Shown: positions 22,660 to 33,614 of the stretch, one piece after another | Layout of the letters: the number at the start of each line of letters is the position of its first letter | Position numbering within the stretch: the first letter of the stretch is position 1 | Source: Earliella scabrosa | Lineage: Eukaryota; Basidiomycota; Agaricomycetes; Polyporales; Polyporaceae | DNA: 64,000 nt | Assembly (NCBI GenBank): GCA_022605405.1 | Contig: JABYQQ010000010.1 | Coordinates: 1,426,001-1,490,000, forward strand | Direction of reading: 5' to 3' | The notes under the pieces: model-generated | What the model saw: only the letters and a program-made list of their open reading frames with translations | What the model was told of the DNA's origin: nothing | Database searches by the model: none | Translations under genes and position numbers: made by a program

Positions 22660-23225
22660 CAATTCCCCTCAGAGTCGGATGGGAACGCCGGACCACTTCA
22701 TCGGCCCGCGCGCATGCCAAGACGCGCACATCCTCGCCATGCAGGAGGAGGAGACGCGTTGTCTCATGCTGCGCTTCCTCCGCGACCCGCGCAACTTCTA
22801 CCGGCACCCGCGAGAGTACGTCTGCCGTGCGTTGTTGAGCGACAGGTCGTCGCAATGCTGAGAGCCGCGTCTTCTCCCGCGTTCCTAGACCTACCGGAGC
22901 GGAGTCATCCTCCGCCTCGCGTACGGGTATGCTGGCCAAGGACGACCAGGACCAGGACCCACTTGTGCGGGTTGTCGAGATCGCCATGCAGGGGTTTGCG
23001 AAGGCGTCCGAGCCCGACGCGTTCCTGGTCAACTACATACTTCCTTCGCCCTACGCTACGTACCTGAGTGCTTGCTATCACGGGGAGGGTTCAAGCGGCA
23101 GTCGCACGGTGCATGAGGCAGGAGCTGGACGACCTCCCGTATGCGTTCGTGAGGCAGGAGACGGTGCGCCACGCTGCCCATGAGTCCTGTTTGGCTGGCG
23201 TGAGGGTTGAGATGATACGCGCTGT
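22660..23225 (+). pseudogene. Cytochrome P450 pseudogene fragment
   Basis: The plus strand carries internal P450 sequence in shifting frames: RACQDAHILAMQEEETRCLM and RFLRDPRNFYRHPRE, then VILRLAYGY, then DPLVRVVEIAMQGFAKASEP with DAFLVNYI, then GFKRQSHG and RQELDDLPYAFVRQET. The order matches the mid-region of basidiomycete P450s, from the C-helix region to about the F-G region and the GFKR element. The haem-binding Cys loop, the ExxR motif and the N-terminal anchor are absent. At least three frameshifts are needed, so the copy is dead. Confidence 0.75.
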
Positions 23226-23638
23226 ATAGGCAAAGCCGCACTACAGTCGTGTGCACGATTTATATACCGAGATCATTTATACATCATCTCTCTATAGTAC
23301 CGCCATTGTCCATAGTCACCCATTCTTAAACGGGCAGCAGGCTCGTCCCGAATCTTCAGATCAGAGTCATTCAGAAGGCAGTAGGTTGCAGCAACCAAAA
23401 GAGGAACAACAAATCGTCTTGTATGCCATCGTCGAGTGCGATGCCCCGGCATCTTGACATTCTTCTTGCGCTCTGTATGCAGTCTCGGTCAATCAAAGGC
23501 ACATCGGATCCTGCGACGAGAACGTTACCTGTGATGTGCGAAGGGTCTGCCGAACATTCGCCAGCGACCACTTCAAGTTGCTCATACCCATCTGATGAGA
23601 TAGTCTGTAAGGACTGTAGTATCTCTGATGACGTAAAT
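23226..23638. other. No supported gene
   Basis: AT-richer intergenic DNA between the P450 relic and the end of the coiled-coil gene. Nothing else is seen. Confidence 0.4.
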
Positions 23639-24319
23639 TCAAATTCGAGTTATATGTGCGCCAGTGGTAGCAAAGGTCTTGCCTGAATCCGCGATGGTTT
23701 GGCCCATGTTGCATAGGGAACATGAGTTGGCACTCTCAAGCTCATCTTGGACTTGCTTCAGGATCCGCTCGACCTCTGCCTTTTCCCCTGCGAGACGGTC
23801 TATCTCCTTGGAATGTGCTTCCTGAATGTGTGCAATACGATTGTAAAGCTCCTTATGAGCAACATCATCTTGTCCATTGAGGGCAGATCGAACGACTGCT
23901 GGGGTAGTATGATGCTTGTCGAGGTGGCAGTCAGATGAGAAGCCTAGCACTAGTCTCTTGACGTACCAAGACCGCAGACATCGTCTGCACGGATTTCGCT
24001 GCTAAAGAGTGACGCAGCTCGACTGTCTTTGAGTGTTGTAAATTGTCGTCGCATTGGCATTCCTGTAGGCGAGTTTCTAACCAATTGATGTATTCTTCTT
24101 TGTCGATCAAGGATTCTTCGTACTTCTTCTCTTGAGCTATCTGATTGAGTGCGAGTTGTTCATGTTTGGCTTGATACTCGGTAATGGTTGCTGACATGTT
24201 GTCCAATTCATCAGTGAGCTCCGTCAGACGCTGTAGAAGTGTAAGTCATAGGCTAATATACCTGCGAGTTTGAGTGTCACCTGTCGCAAAGCTTGGTTTT
24301 CTAGGAGTAGATTGTCCAT
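23639..24319 (-). CDS. Coiled-coil protein (about 192 residues)
   Basis: Three exons, all phase 0: 24281-24319, 23967-24230 and 23639-23914, with GTGACA and GTACGT donors and CTACAG and ACAAG acceptors. The protein starts MDNLLLENQALRQ and continues RLTELTDELDNMSATITEYQ and LIDKEEYINWLETRLQE. It ends with a second heptad-rich segment (EIDRLAGEKAEVERILKQVQ, DELESANSCSLC) and a short tail. Charged heptads over most of its length indicate a long coiled coil. It lies head-to-head with the 24.8 kb gene, 482 bp between ATGs, suggesting a shared promoter. The terminal CSLC is a lone CxxC and no RING is present. Confidence 0.8.
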
Positions 24320-24801
24320 AGAGAGGGCTCCTCGGGGCAAGCTGAGTACTTAGATCGCCCTTGATATTGATATTGCAAGTCGCCTGTACTACTGTCGCCT
24401 ATTATGATGCGTACACTGTGCAAACAACGCCTAGAAGAGCGTTAGCTCGGGTATCTGATGACAATGCAGAACACTTGGAGTACGCCCTTTCTGAGTCTGA
24501 TCGTGACTACGTGCATGGTCAGAGCCCACTAAGACCCGGTATAGACTAGACTATCTACTTGCTTTGTGAATCTATCCCACGAGATCGATGCATTGTGCGG
24601 ATGGCTAGAGTATAGATGATGATCCGGGACTCCTTCCCATGCTACGCGCCTGACTAGCCATGGAGGAGGCGCGCGGGTAGTACCGCCGGCCACTACACAA
24701 AGGAATACCATTCTGGCAAGACCCCGAGCTCGCGATCTTCATTGTCTAACATGTGTAATATAAGACGGAAGGACCCCACTCGTCCCGTTCTTTAGGTAAC
24801 G
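24320..24801. promoter_or_regulatory. Intergenic region between divergent genes, putative bidirectional promoter
   Basis: The 482 bp between two start codons facing away from each other must hold both promoters. No conserved element was identified by eye. Confidence 0.45.
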
Positions 24802-26039
24802 ATGGATGCTACTGAGACTCTATGCTTGGGTTTGCGACCCGTTATGCAGGTATTACACGAAGATATCCTAGTTGCATCTCAAGCTCTCAAGTGCAATATG
24901 TCATCGTAAGTCCGAATGCAATCACTGGTCCTGCATCATGAGCCACTCACGTACAGCCAGGCACGTGTTTGGAAATCCGGGATGGTTCCCCGCTGAACTA
25001 CCCACTTGGTTTGACAACACGGTCGAGAACCTTATGAGATCCGACGAACTCTACCGTAGCGCTGTCCTCCCCGCTATTCGGTACCAAGCTGCACGCATCC
25101 GCAATGATCACTATGAAGACGAGACGATAGGACAGGTTGAGCAGGTTGCAAGAAGGGCTGCGAAGCTCCGCAAATCGATCAACGAAGTACGTGTCTCACT
25201 TGTGGGGTCTACCTCGAGGACAACTCACAACCATGTTCAGGCTACTGTTCTCTTCCACCAGAAGGCACCTCTGCTGAACGGAGGGCGACTAAGACTTTAC
25301 CACGACCGGCTCAAAGTCATAGGCGGGAGAGCTACTCGAATCAGTGTACAGATTGAGCATACAAGAGCCGTCATCAAGAACCTGCGCCCTTATTTAGAAA
25401 CCCTTGCTCAGCCCGAGGTATGACATCTCTAGTTTAGCACATACTCCCCACTAATCGCACAGCCTACAGGACGAATTAGAGCATCTGTTGGAGCCCCTTC
25501 ATCAACAGCCTTCGCGGGAGGCCATCATAGTCGCCATGGATCCTTTGGCTCAGGAACTACAGCGTTTACATGACAAATGCGCTCGACTTGTCAGCGAAGC
25601 AAATCTTGTCATGAAGTCGCTACACCAGCCTCAAACACGGGGAGAACTCCCCATCCTGCAATCATGGATCACTCTGCAACGTATTCATTCGAACATGGCA
25701 GCCCTTCTCGTATATCAAGCGAATATAGCTCGACGGTTCATGGTTAGAATCTTACCTTCAGTCTGTGGAATACCTCATGCCAAGACGTGCGCAGGCTACG
25801 AAGCAGGAGATGTCGAACTTTCCGATATCTGTCAGCAGTGCTGACGGGCACCAACTGTCAGTGAAAGGCTTGATGTGCTTCACGACATTGTACAACCAAG
25901 AGAAGGAGACAATCAGAGCCTATCGTATGGTGAGAGTACCAGTCCATCAGGCGATGAAATGTCACTAATCATGATGTAGGCCATAAACGCTTCTATGGAC
26001 GCAATGGACTCGATCAGAGATGAGCTTCGAAGGGTGTAG
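24802..26039 (+). CDS. All-helical protein of about 320 residues, family unknown
   Basis: Six exons close perfectly in phase: 24802-24905, 24961-25186, 25241-25417, 25470-25742, 25807-25929 and 25980-26039, ending TAG. The product starts MDATETLCLGLRPVMQ. It contains FGNPGWFPAELPTWFDNTVE, RRAAKLRKSINE, ISVQIEHTRAVIKNLRPYLE, MDPLAQELQRLHDKCARLVS and LQRIHSNMAALLVYQANIAR. Regular hydrophobic spacing suggests helical bundles or coiled coils throughout. No enzymatic motif or signal peptide is seen. It is divergent from the coiled-coil gene at 24.3 kb, so the two may act together; that is inference from position. Confidence 0.82.
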
Positions 26040-26190
26040 GATACTACTGGATGGCCCGAGCTACTCCGATGGTGGAGCTCATGACGTGCGCCCAAGCCAT
26101 GCTCGAATGAAGAGGGGTGACATAACAGAATCATGATACCGAGAGAAGTATGCGTGATTGGATGACATTCAGAGCCTTCGGCACATTACG

Positions 26191-26985
26191 CTACGCTACT
26201 CCTCCAAAGCCAACTACCAACCCAATGACAGTGATATGGCATCCTGATAGCTCTTCCCCTCCGTGTCGTCGTCCACACCGGTGGCGTTCTATGTAAAAGT
26301 GAGGTGTTCCTAGACGCCCCAGATAGGGAGCGCAAGCATGAAAGAAAGGCATAGAAAGAACAACAATCAGCCAACGACCGGGGCATGGATAGTTGCTCAC
26401 CTTGGATCACGCAGACACAGTTCGGATCCTGACGGAAGTTAGGCTTGCATTTTCGACGGTACACGGAGACGAGTAGGATGAATCCGGTGCTCTGGCTGAG
26501 CTTTCGCCCTTCGCTGCCTATCAACATCATACAACTCCCGGTCGATGGGTCAAGTGAATGAGCTGTGGATATGGATCCAGCGCGCCGGTAGCTTCACCCG
26601 CCAGAGTACTGACCACGTATATGGCAACTGGGCTGTGTTCATGCTCGTGAGCAGCCGTGAGCTCGGAAGCTGAGACGCTGATGTCTTGCAAGGGCGGTCA
26701 GGTGGACACGACGCCTGCTCTGGTGTTCAGATAGTTCAGTTGACACATCACACCAGGAGAGACAGCATAGAAAGGGCGAAAGGGTGTGGGATGATGGGTA
26801 GCCCGCCTGGCGGAAGAGGGGTAGAAGGACGAGCCCGGGTGACGACCCTACAGGGGAAGACAAGAGCAATCAGCCTACCATTAGCAATACGAGCAGCACT
26901 CAAAATTCCCGGAGGGGGAGCACTGACCATGGCGACGGCCTCGTCGACGAAGATTGCGTCTTCGACATTAGTCGTGAACACGGCA
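26191..26985 (-). CDS. Orphan gene whose 5' exon is homologous to the repeat-array unit
   Basis: The first visible exon ends VEDAIFVDEAVAM at a GTCAGT donor. The next reads GRHPGSSFYPSSARRATHH, then PTPFRPFYAVSP. The next reads DISVSASELTAAHEHEHSP with VAIYVVSTLAGEATGALDP. Further exons contain LIGSEGRKLSQSTGFILLVS, YRRKCKPNFRQDPNCVCVIQ and, after GTGAGC...CTAG, GTPHFYIERHRCGRRHGGEE, ending in a hydrophobic tail (HITVIGLVVGFGGVA) at TAG. The join between the third and fourth exons is not closed in phase. The exon ending DEAVAM plus its GT donor is the same arrangement repeated in array A2 immediately upstream, and is related to GEAVAM at 36.85 kb. No known domain is recognised. Confidence 0.55.
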
Positions 26986-29280
26986 TAAAGACAGGCAACT
27001 CAACTCAAGCGTCGTGCACCATCCTACTGGGACGAGCGATGGCAAGGAAAGACGATCTGCCGCAAGGTGACAGAAGGACGAACAATCACAACCTCCTGCA
27101 AAGACGTGGGTCCGCGCTTGAACCGCATCCACGCAGCGGCACCCAGCGCCTGACCATTTGGTCGGGTAAACGAGCCGTTGTCCCCGACCGGGCGATCGTG
27201 GACAGCGTGTAACGGGAGACCAGCCGGGGCTCAAGCTGCGTCCTCCAAGTCCAGCCGCTCGCCCTAGCCGGTTGGTCGGATGGAGGAGGCGTCGCCACCG
27301 ACAGTCACCCGTGGGGGCGAAAGATAGTGGCGAGAAATGAGCATCTGGACGGATGAGCACTCGCCGGGGCCATGGACGAGGCGACAATGAGTGCGTCGTG
27401 GATGGTCGTCGCGAGCAGTCCATGAGCAGCACGCGTGTCTCGGCTCAGGCTTCGTCATCCAGCTCCAGCCAGCGGTACACACCGCTCGGCCGGTTGGTCA
27501 GATGGACGAGTCGTCATCGCCAGCACCAGCATGCGAGTACGAGAGCTAGGGAGGATGGACGATGAGCCTCGCGATGGCACAGGGAGGAGGACTAACCGCA
27601 TGACTTCCCACACAGACGCGGGTCCCTGCTCGAGCTCGAGCCTCCCAGGCCGCGGTTTGGTTCTGGTTCGGTGCACGAACCGTCGGCGCCGACACCACCC
27701 GCGAGAACGAGGTAGCAAGGAACGGTCAGAACTCGCACGATGATAGAAGGACGAGGACTCACCGTATGACCTCCTCCACCGACGCCGGTCACGGCTCACG
27801 CGTCCTCATCCTCCAGGCGGTCGCACACCACGCCTATCTGGTCACTCTGGATCGATGACGAGCTCGGTGGCTGATCGATCGCGTAAATGCGAGACATCCT
27901 ATCCAACCAGGTGTACGTCATGGCTAGCGTGTGAAGAGAGACTAGCCTCGGCTCAGGCTTCGTGCTGTAACTCCAGCCAGCGGGACACCACGCTCGGTCG
28001 GTTGGTCGGATGGACGAGGCGTCGTCGACACCCGCTAGTGGGGGTGAAAGATAGTGACGGGGAATGAGCATCCGTTCCACAGGCGGATGAGCACTCACCG
28101 GGGCCATGGACGAGGCAAACGCGAGTGGGTCGTGGATGGCCGTCGCGAGCAGTTGACGAGCAGCACGCGTGTCTCGGCTTAGGTTTCGTGCTCCAACTCC
28201 AGCTAGCTGTACAACACGCTCGGCCGGTTAGGAGAGCTGGCGAGGATGGACGATGAGCCTTTCGATCGCAGAAGGACGAAGACTCACCGTATGACCTCCA
28301 CCGAGGACGAGCACAGCTCCACCATCATCCTCCCACTCCTAGCAGTGGCTTGGTTTGGTGCACGAACCGGCAACGCCGACACCAGCACGCGAGGACGAGG
28401 TAGCAAGGAACGACCAGTAATCACACACTAACAAAGGAAAGCGCACTCACCATATGACCTTCTACACAGACGCGAGTCCCCTCCGCTTGAACCTCGTCCC
28501 TCCACCCCACCCAGCGGCACACCGCTCGGAAGCTTCGGACGAGTAGTCGTCGCCGGTCGAGGGCGAGGGCGATGTGGGGAGGACGGAACTTTCTGCGAGT
28601 CCCCGGACCGTGAAGGGGAAAGATAGTGCGGAGAAAAGTCAGGATCTGGTCAGCGGGCAGACTAGCACTCACCGGGGATTTCGCCCACTAAGTGCGGGCC
28701 GTCGAGGGCTGTCCTGGGCAGCGTGGAAAAAGAGACCAGCCCCACCTCAGGCTTCGTCCTCCAACTCCAGACAGCGAGACACCACGCTCGGTCGGTTGGT
28801 CGGATGGATGAGGCGTCGTCGACACCCGCTAGTGGGGGTGAAAGATAGTGACGGGGAATGAGCATCCGTTCCACAGGCGGATGAGCACTCACCGGGGCCA
28901 TGGACGAGGCAAACGCGAGTGGGTCGTGGATGGCCGTCGCGAGCAGTTGATGAGCAGCACGCGTGTCTCGGCTTAGGTTTCGTGCTCCAACTCCAGCTAG
29001 CTGTACAACACGCTCGGCCGGTTAGGAGAGCTGGCGAGGATGGACGATGAGCCTTTCGATCGCAGGGGGACGAGAACTCACCGTATACATAACTTCCTAC
29101 ACGGCCGCGGGTCCCCGCTCGAGCTCGAGCCTCCCAGGCCGCGGTTTGGTTCTGGTTCGGTGCACGACATGGCATGCGATCGGCTCAGAATGACTATCCG
29201 GCTCTGGCTGGCAGGAGCACGAACACTCACCACCGATTTCGTCGTGCGCGTGCGCGTCGTGGCTGACAGTCGTGGACGAT
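26986..29280 (-). repeat. Array A2 of exon-intron-like repeat units (unit strand minus)
   Basis: Same family and orientation as A1. It includes a near-identical internal duplication with an offset of about 794 bp (28.01-28.25 kb against 28.80-29.04 kb). The right edge carries a more diverged, GC-rich segment. Its left end grades into the 5' exon of the 26.2-27.0 kb gene, so the array looks like an expansion upstream of that gene's exon. Open frames inside are not called as genes. Confidence 0.88.
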
Positions 29281-30171
29281 GAGGTAAGAGAGATCAGCTC
29301 CGACTCAGCGTCGTTGCATGACGGACATATAAGTCCAAACGGACGGAAGAAGCAAGCATCAGTTACGATCATGTCGAGGATCGCTCGTTGCCAAGTTGGT
29401 CCGTCAACAGACGCCCTTCCCAGCGTCAAAAAGCAGCGCGGGCCGGATCAGCCTGTTCCGGCCCGCTAGCGCTCTCCTCAATCCGACTCGGCGTCTGAAG
29501 CTGGACAGTGGAAAGTGGCAAGTAGAGGCTTTGAGAGCCTTCAGCGACACTCAGAGTTAGTCAAAACGATGCCAACACTACGCCTGACAGAAATCCAAGC
29601 AATTTCACGGCAAAATGTGATAGACGAGGTTGTGAGTATACGACGCCGAGTAGCCGTGATCTGGGCACACCCCCCGGCGCGGGCGTGTAAGCTCGAGGTT
29701 CCCGCCCGCACACCGTCAGTACTTACAAGTTAACTATTCTCACCCGCGTCGCCGTGATCGCTTTGAAGTTTGCTCTGTCCTCTATCGACGAGCTCTCGCG
29801 GTCTGTGCTCCTGCCGCTCTCTCCACTTACCCGCCCTACTAGTACGTGTTTTGGCTTCCTCCGGCTTCTTCCACCTATCTCGAGGACCGGATATGATCCT
29901 CAGATCCTATGCTTGCAGTAGCCCTGACGCGCCTGACGAGCGACGCATCAACAGTTAAGCGAGTCTATATGTCGTCATGCCCACTTGCCATCGCAAAGTC
30001 TCATATCACGATGTCAAGCCCCATTGAGTCTGAGTCTCGCTGCAGTTGCCCTCGCAAGCTCGAGAAATCTGACGCATCTATCAGGCATACCTGTATCTTT
30101 AACCTTTGACCACTGTCCTGGCCACACTAGGTCGTCGGAGACATGACACATAGGGCTGTATTAAAGTCTAC
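29281..30171. other. No supported gene; contains a perfect hairpin
   Basis: One plus-strand frame near 29.5-29.7 kb (contains LRLTEIQAISRQNVIDEV) is protein-like but lacks splice or start support. Otherwise nothing is seen except the inverted repeat listed separately. Confidence 0.35.
29438..29466. repeat. Perfect 10-bp inverted repeat with 9-nt loop
   Basis: GCGGGCCGGA and TCCGGCCCGC form a perfect stem around TCAGCCTGT, extended outward by a short AGC...GCT match. It lies just outside array A2. Its role is unknown. Confidence 0.6.
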
Positions 30172-32938
30172 CTATATTGGTTTCCAACGGACCGTCTGAC
30201 TAGGAGCGGGATCTCTCTTCCATCGGCAGATCGGCCAGTGTATGTAGAAGTTGCGCGAGACTATCAGCGCTGAGTCTGTATCCTGTGGGTAACATTCCGT
30301 GATGAGCAGCCACACGTTGCAACTATGAGAACGGAATCGACCTTGAACATCGTTAGACACCGGCGGGGTCTTGGAATTCGTAGCGGAACATTGCTCGTCC
30401 TTCTGCCATCCACGTTCAAGCACGCCACCGAAGGGAGAGCAGCTTCTCTCATCTTCATGACCTCTGTTTGCATTGAGAGTGTGGCGGCGCTTCGGAGTAT
30501 ACTTGCTATCTCCTTCGCATGCACTACGATAGTCTCGTTTCCTTTTTGAGGAGAACGTTGCGGTTCGTCCAGACTCTGGGAGCTGTTGTGCATCCGTATG
30601 GCTTGTGGCACTGAGTACTGGAGCCGTTCGTGTGCCCGGGATAAATCCGAGGTCGCGTTTAGCGATCGAGTCATTGTAGGCATACCGGTATCTTTGCGCG
30701 AAGATTTTAATCGGACTATCTGTTGCTAGTGTCCAGCAATATGTGTGTTCACTAGTGAAGAACAAAACACACCGTTGGGATAGACCGCCGCCATGCGTCG
30801 CCCTAGCGCGTGGGCACTGGTCAAGTCGCCATGGAAATACTCATAGCGTGCCCAACGCTCCCATAGGGGGCGTGCCTCATTGGGACAAAGCTTTCCGACA
30901 GTTCGCTCAAACAGTGCTCTCGCATCTGTATGGGGAAGTCTCAGCTGGATACGGTGTGAGAGAGCTCATGCATCTGACCGTCATCATGATTGATAGAGAG
31001 GAGGAACTCTAGGTAGCGGAGGACATAGGCAGCATCATCGCCGAATGATGTCAAGCCTTGCTCGAAAGTTGCGATCGCCTGACGGGGAGCATCTTCGGGA
31101 TTACAATGGTACTCCATAAGTCCTGTGTTCGGTGAGTATGGTCATGAGGAATTGGGTCTGACAACCACGCAAGCGTACCCATGGCCTCGTAAACTTGCCA
31201 TGGTATCAGCGGATCTGCTTGTGCTATTGCGAATGCCTCCCGAGCGGACTTGAGACCTTGAGTACGTCGCAGAAATCGAATATACATGATCCATCCGACA
31301 CCATAGTGGATGCACACCTCCTTGAGCATGACGGTGTTTGATTTCGAGTCAGACGTAACCGCTGCAACGTCGTCGCGGACAATGGCTAGAAATTTTTTGA
31401 ACACTGTACGCGCCTCTGGACAATTACCTTGCATTTCCAGAGTCTCCGCAAGGGCGAAGTTCAGCAAGTAGCTGTGATTGGTTAGGACGGTCACAATATG
31501 CATTGAGTATTGGTCTCACCTTCCCGGACTTGCACGAAGTCCTTCCACGAGAAATGTTACTCCTTCGTCTGAGTTCCCAACTTTGGAAGCCCATACGTGA
31601 GCCATGAACCTGATTATGAAGATCAGATGATGATCACTAATGGTTCAAATGCTCGCATGAGACGTACCATATCTCGGGGTAATACCGCATGCGCACCATT
31701 GCCTTTCTATATGCATGACGCACTCGATCAAGATATGCTTGTTGGCTGATCTGCCCAAGCTCGAGTGGGTCGCTCTCTTCCCAGAGCAGGTATTGTCGCC
31801 ATCGTTTCACGAGACCTTGACTTTGTTGATCGTGGATGGGCAAAACTGGAAATGAGATATCCGGCTCGGTGCTGCTTGTAGGAGGTGGAGACCAGAGGCT
31901 CAAGAAGTTTTCTTCTATCTTGACATACGCCGCATACGCTCGTGCATGACTAACGCCGAGGGATGCTATATGTATCTCCCCCTACATCTCACCACCAGAA
32001 AGCTCAGTACATGGGCAAATTACTGGTGACTTGGGCATGACTCACGGCGATAACATCAAGACTGAGCTCGAAACGCCGGTAGTCGTCCCATATCTGCTGA
32101 ACGTTCTTCATAGGGACCTTGATTGCCTGTTGATATGCGCGCCGGATCGCCGCCTGGCTCTGCGTCTTCTCCTCCCATGGCATGCGAGCCTGTTTAATCA
32201 GTATGATAAGTATATACTAGTCGGTATACAAAACTGCGCTTTCAGCGGGCATCGGCGAGTGGTTGGGGCAATGCTGCATGCACTCAAGGAAGGTCGTACG
32301 TACTTCTTCAGTCCGCAACAGGGCGATGTACTCTAGCCAGATATCATGACTGCCCTCGTCTTGACCTACGAGGCTAAGGGCGAATGCGTAACACTTCACA
32401 AGGACTTCATGAGTGATCGGAGTGACCTTCGCCTTGATTGATCTGCACTGACATGTGAACACGAATGCTGCATGAGGAGCCTAACGTAACTCTACCTGAT
32501 ATACCGCAGATAGAACTGGAGAAGCTCGACCGACGGTTTTCCCATAAATCTCGCGAAGAGACCTTCAGCATAGGGGAAATGGGCAGAATCACGCAGATAA
32601 TGATTGAGATAGGTGATTTGTATTGAGGACTGTACACGACGGTGAGACGGCTTCGGAATAGGAAAGAAGCTTGTCTAACATTGTCCGGATACGTCTCGAG
32701 CATCCATTCATAGATCGCTGTGATCTTCTCGAAGTCATTTGACGTGACAGCCAGATCGATCGCCTTGCGCCACTGGGCGGGATCGGTAGGGTCCTGGCGT
32801 ATTTGCTCCAATGCCTGTTCCCACGCTGAGAGCATGGTATCTCTTGATTCGAGACGGCGTATCAGAGAATGTTGGGACTCATGCAAGCGAAGTAAGCTAA
32901 AGAAGGCCTACTTATACTACGGACTGCCGCGCCGACAT
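30172..32938 (-). CDS. RNA14: mRNA 3'-end-processing protein RNA14 (CstF-77 homologue, HAT repeats)
   Basis: A multi-exon gene starts MSARQS and, after a GTAGTA...CATGAG intron, continues SQHSLIRRLESRDTMLSAWE. HAT/Suf-type repeats follow in the order known for RNA14: DLAVTSNDFEKITAIYEWML, EGLFARFMGKPSVELLQFYL, AIRRAYQQAIKVPMKNVQQI with WDDYRRFELSLDVIA, YLLWEESDPLELGQISQQAY, RKAMVRMRYYPEIW, SYLLNFALAETLEMQ, RYLEFLLSINHDD, ARALFERTVGKLC and ARPLWERWARYEYFHGDL. After SPIKIFAQRYRYAYNDSIAK and RDLGFIPGTR comes a basic, low-complexity C-terminal region. RNA14 is the scaffold of cleavage factor IA in the nucleus. The usual C-terminal monkeytail (the RNA15-binding segment) is not obvious here, so the 3' end may be mis-spliced in my reading or diverged. 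Confidence 0.9.
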
Positions 32939-33614
32939 AGTAAACCGTAGTTGTCTCGCCGCGCGGGTGACAGCGGAAGGGACAAAGGACGGTCGTCATG
33001 GGACTAGTGCTTGTACGTAAGTGCTCCCTTGTGACGGATCAAACTTAGTTTGGCCGCCTGATTTTACATTACCCAAGGCCGGGCCCAGGCTCCTAGAACC
33101 AGCCGTCCACGTGTCCTCGCTCCCATATCTGAGCGGGCGTTCAGTTCTTAATATAGTATGTTGCGATTCTAAACACATGCATGCATGTCCTCCAACCCCC
33201 CCTTTGCCGATATATTATATAATTGCAACATACATAATTCATTGCGAATTCATGTTCGGATATGGGAGTGAGGACACGTGGGTGACTGGTTCTAGGAGCC
33301 AGGCCAATTGAAGGGCCTTTGGATTTTGAACTCCGAAAGTTTGCAATGTCACAGTCACAAACCATTTTGAACTTCCGATTACCAGAAGTCACGGCGCCTA
33401 AGCGAACGCTAGACCCACGACTCGGACAAACGAAGTACTGCCTCCGGCAGCTGTGCTCATGATCAGCTGCGTGCAGATATTTCTATTATACATACCGTGT
33501 GACGCCGCGAGCGATACTACATGTAGTGACATTGCACGAATTGGTTGCCCATGATATGACTTGTCCATTCTCGTCGGCTCGTGCGGTAGATTACGAAAGA
33601 GAACATGCCTCGAT
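32939..33614. other. Intergenic region containing a MITE-like inverted repeat
   Basis: Apart from the inverted-repeat element at about 33.06-33.33 kb, no gene is seen between the RNA14 start and the end of RING gene 1. Confidence 0.5.
33056..33330. mobile_element. MITE-like element with long inverted repeats
   Basis: The arm at about 33086-33132 (GGCTCCTAGAACCAG, then CCACGTGTCCTC, then CTCCCATATC) is repeated in reverse complement at 33256-33303, with a few mismatches, around an AT-rich loop of about 120 bp. Weaker symmetry continues outside the arms. The size of about 250-280 bp, AT-rich centre and lack of coding potential fit a miniature inverted-repeat transposable element. No clear target-site duplication was identified. 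Confidence 0.6.
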
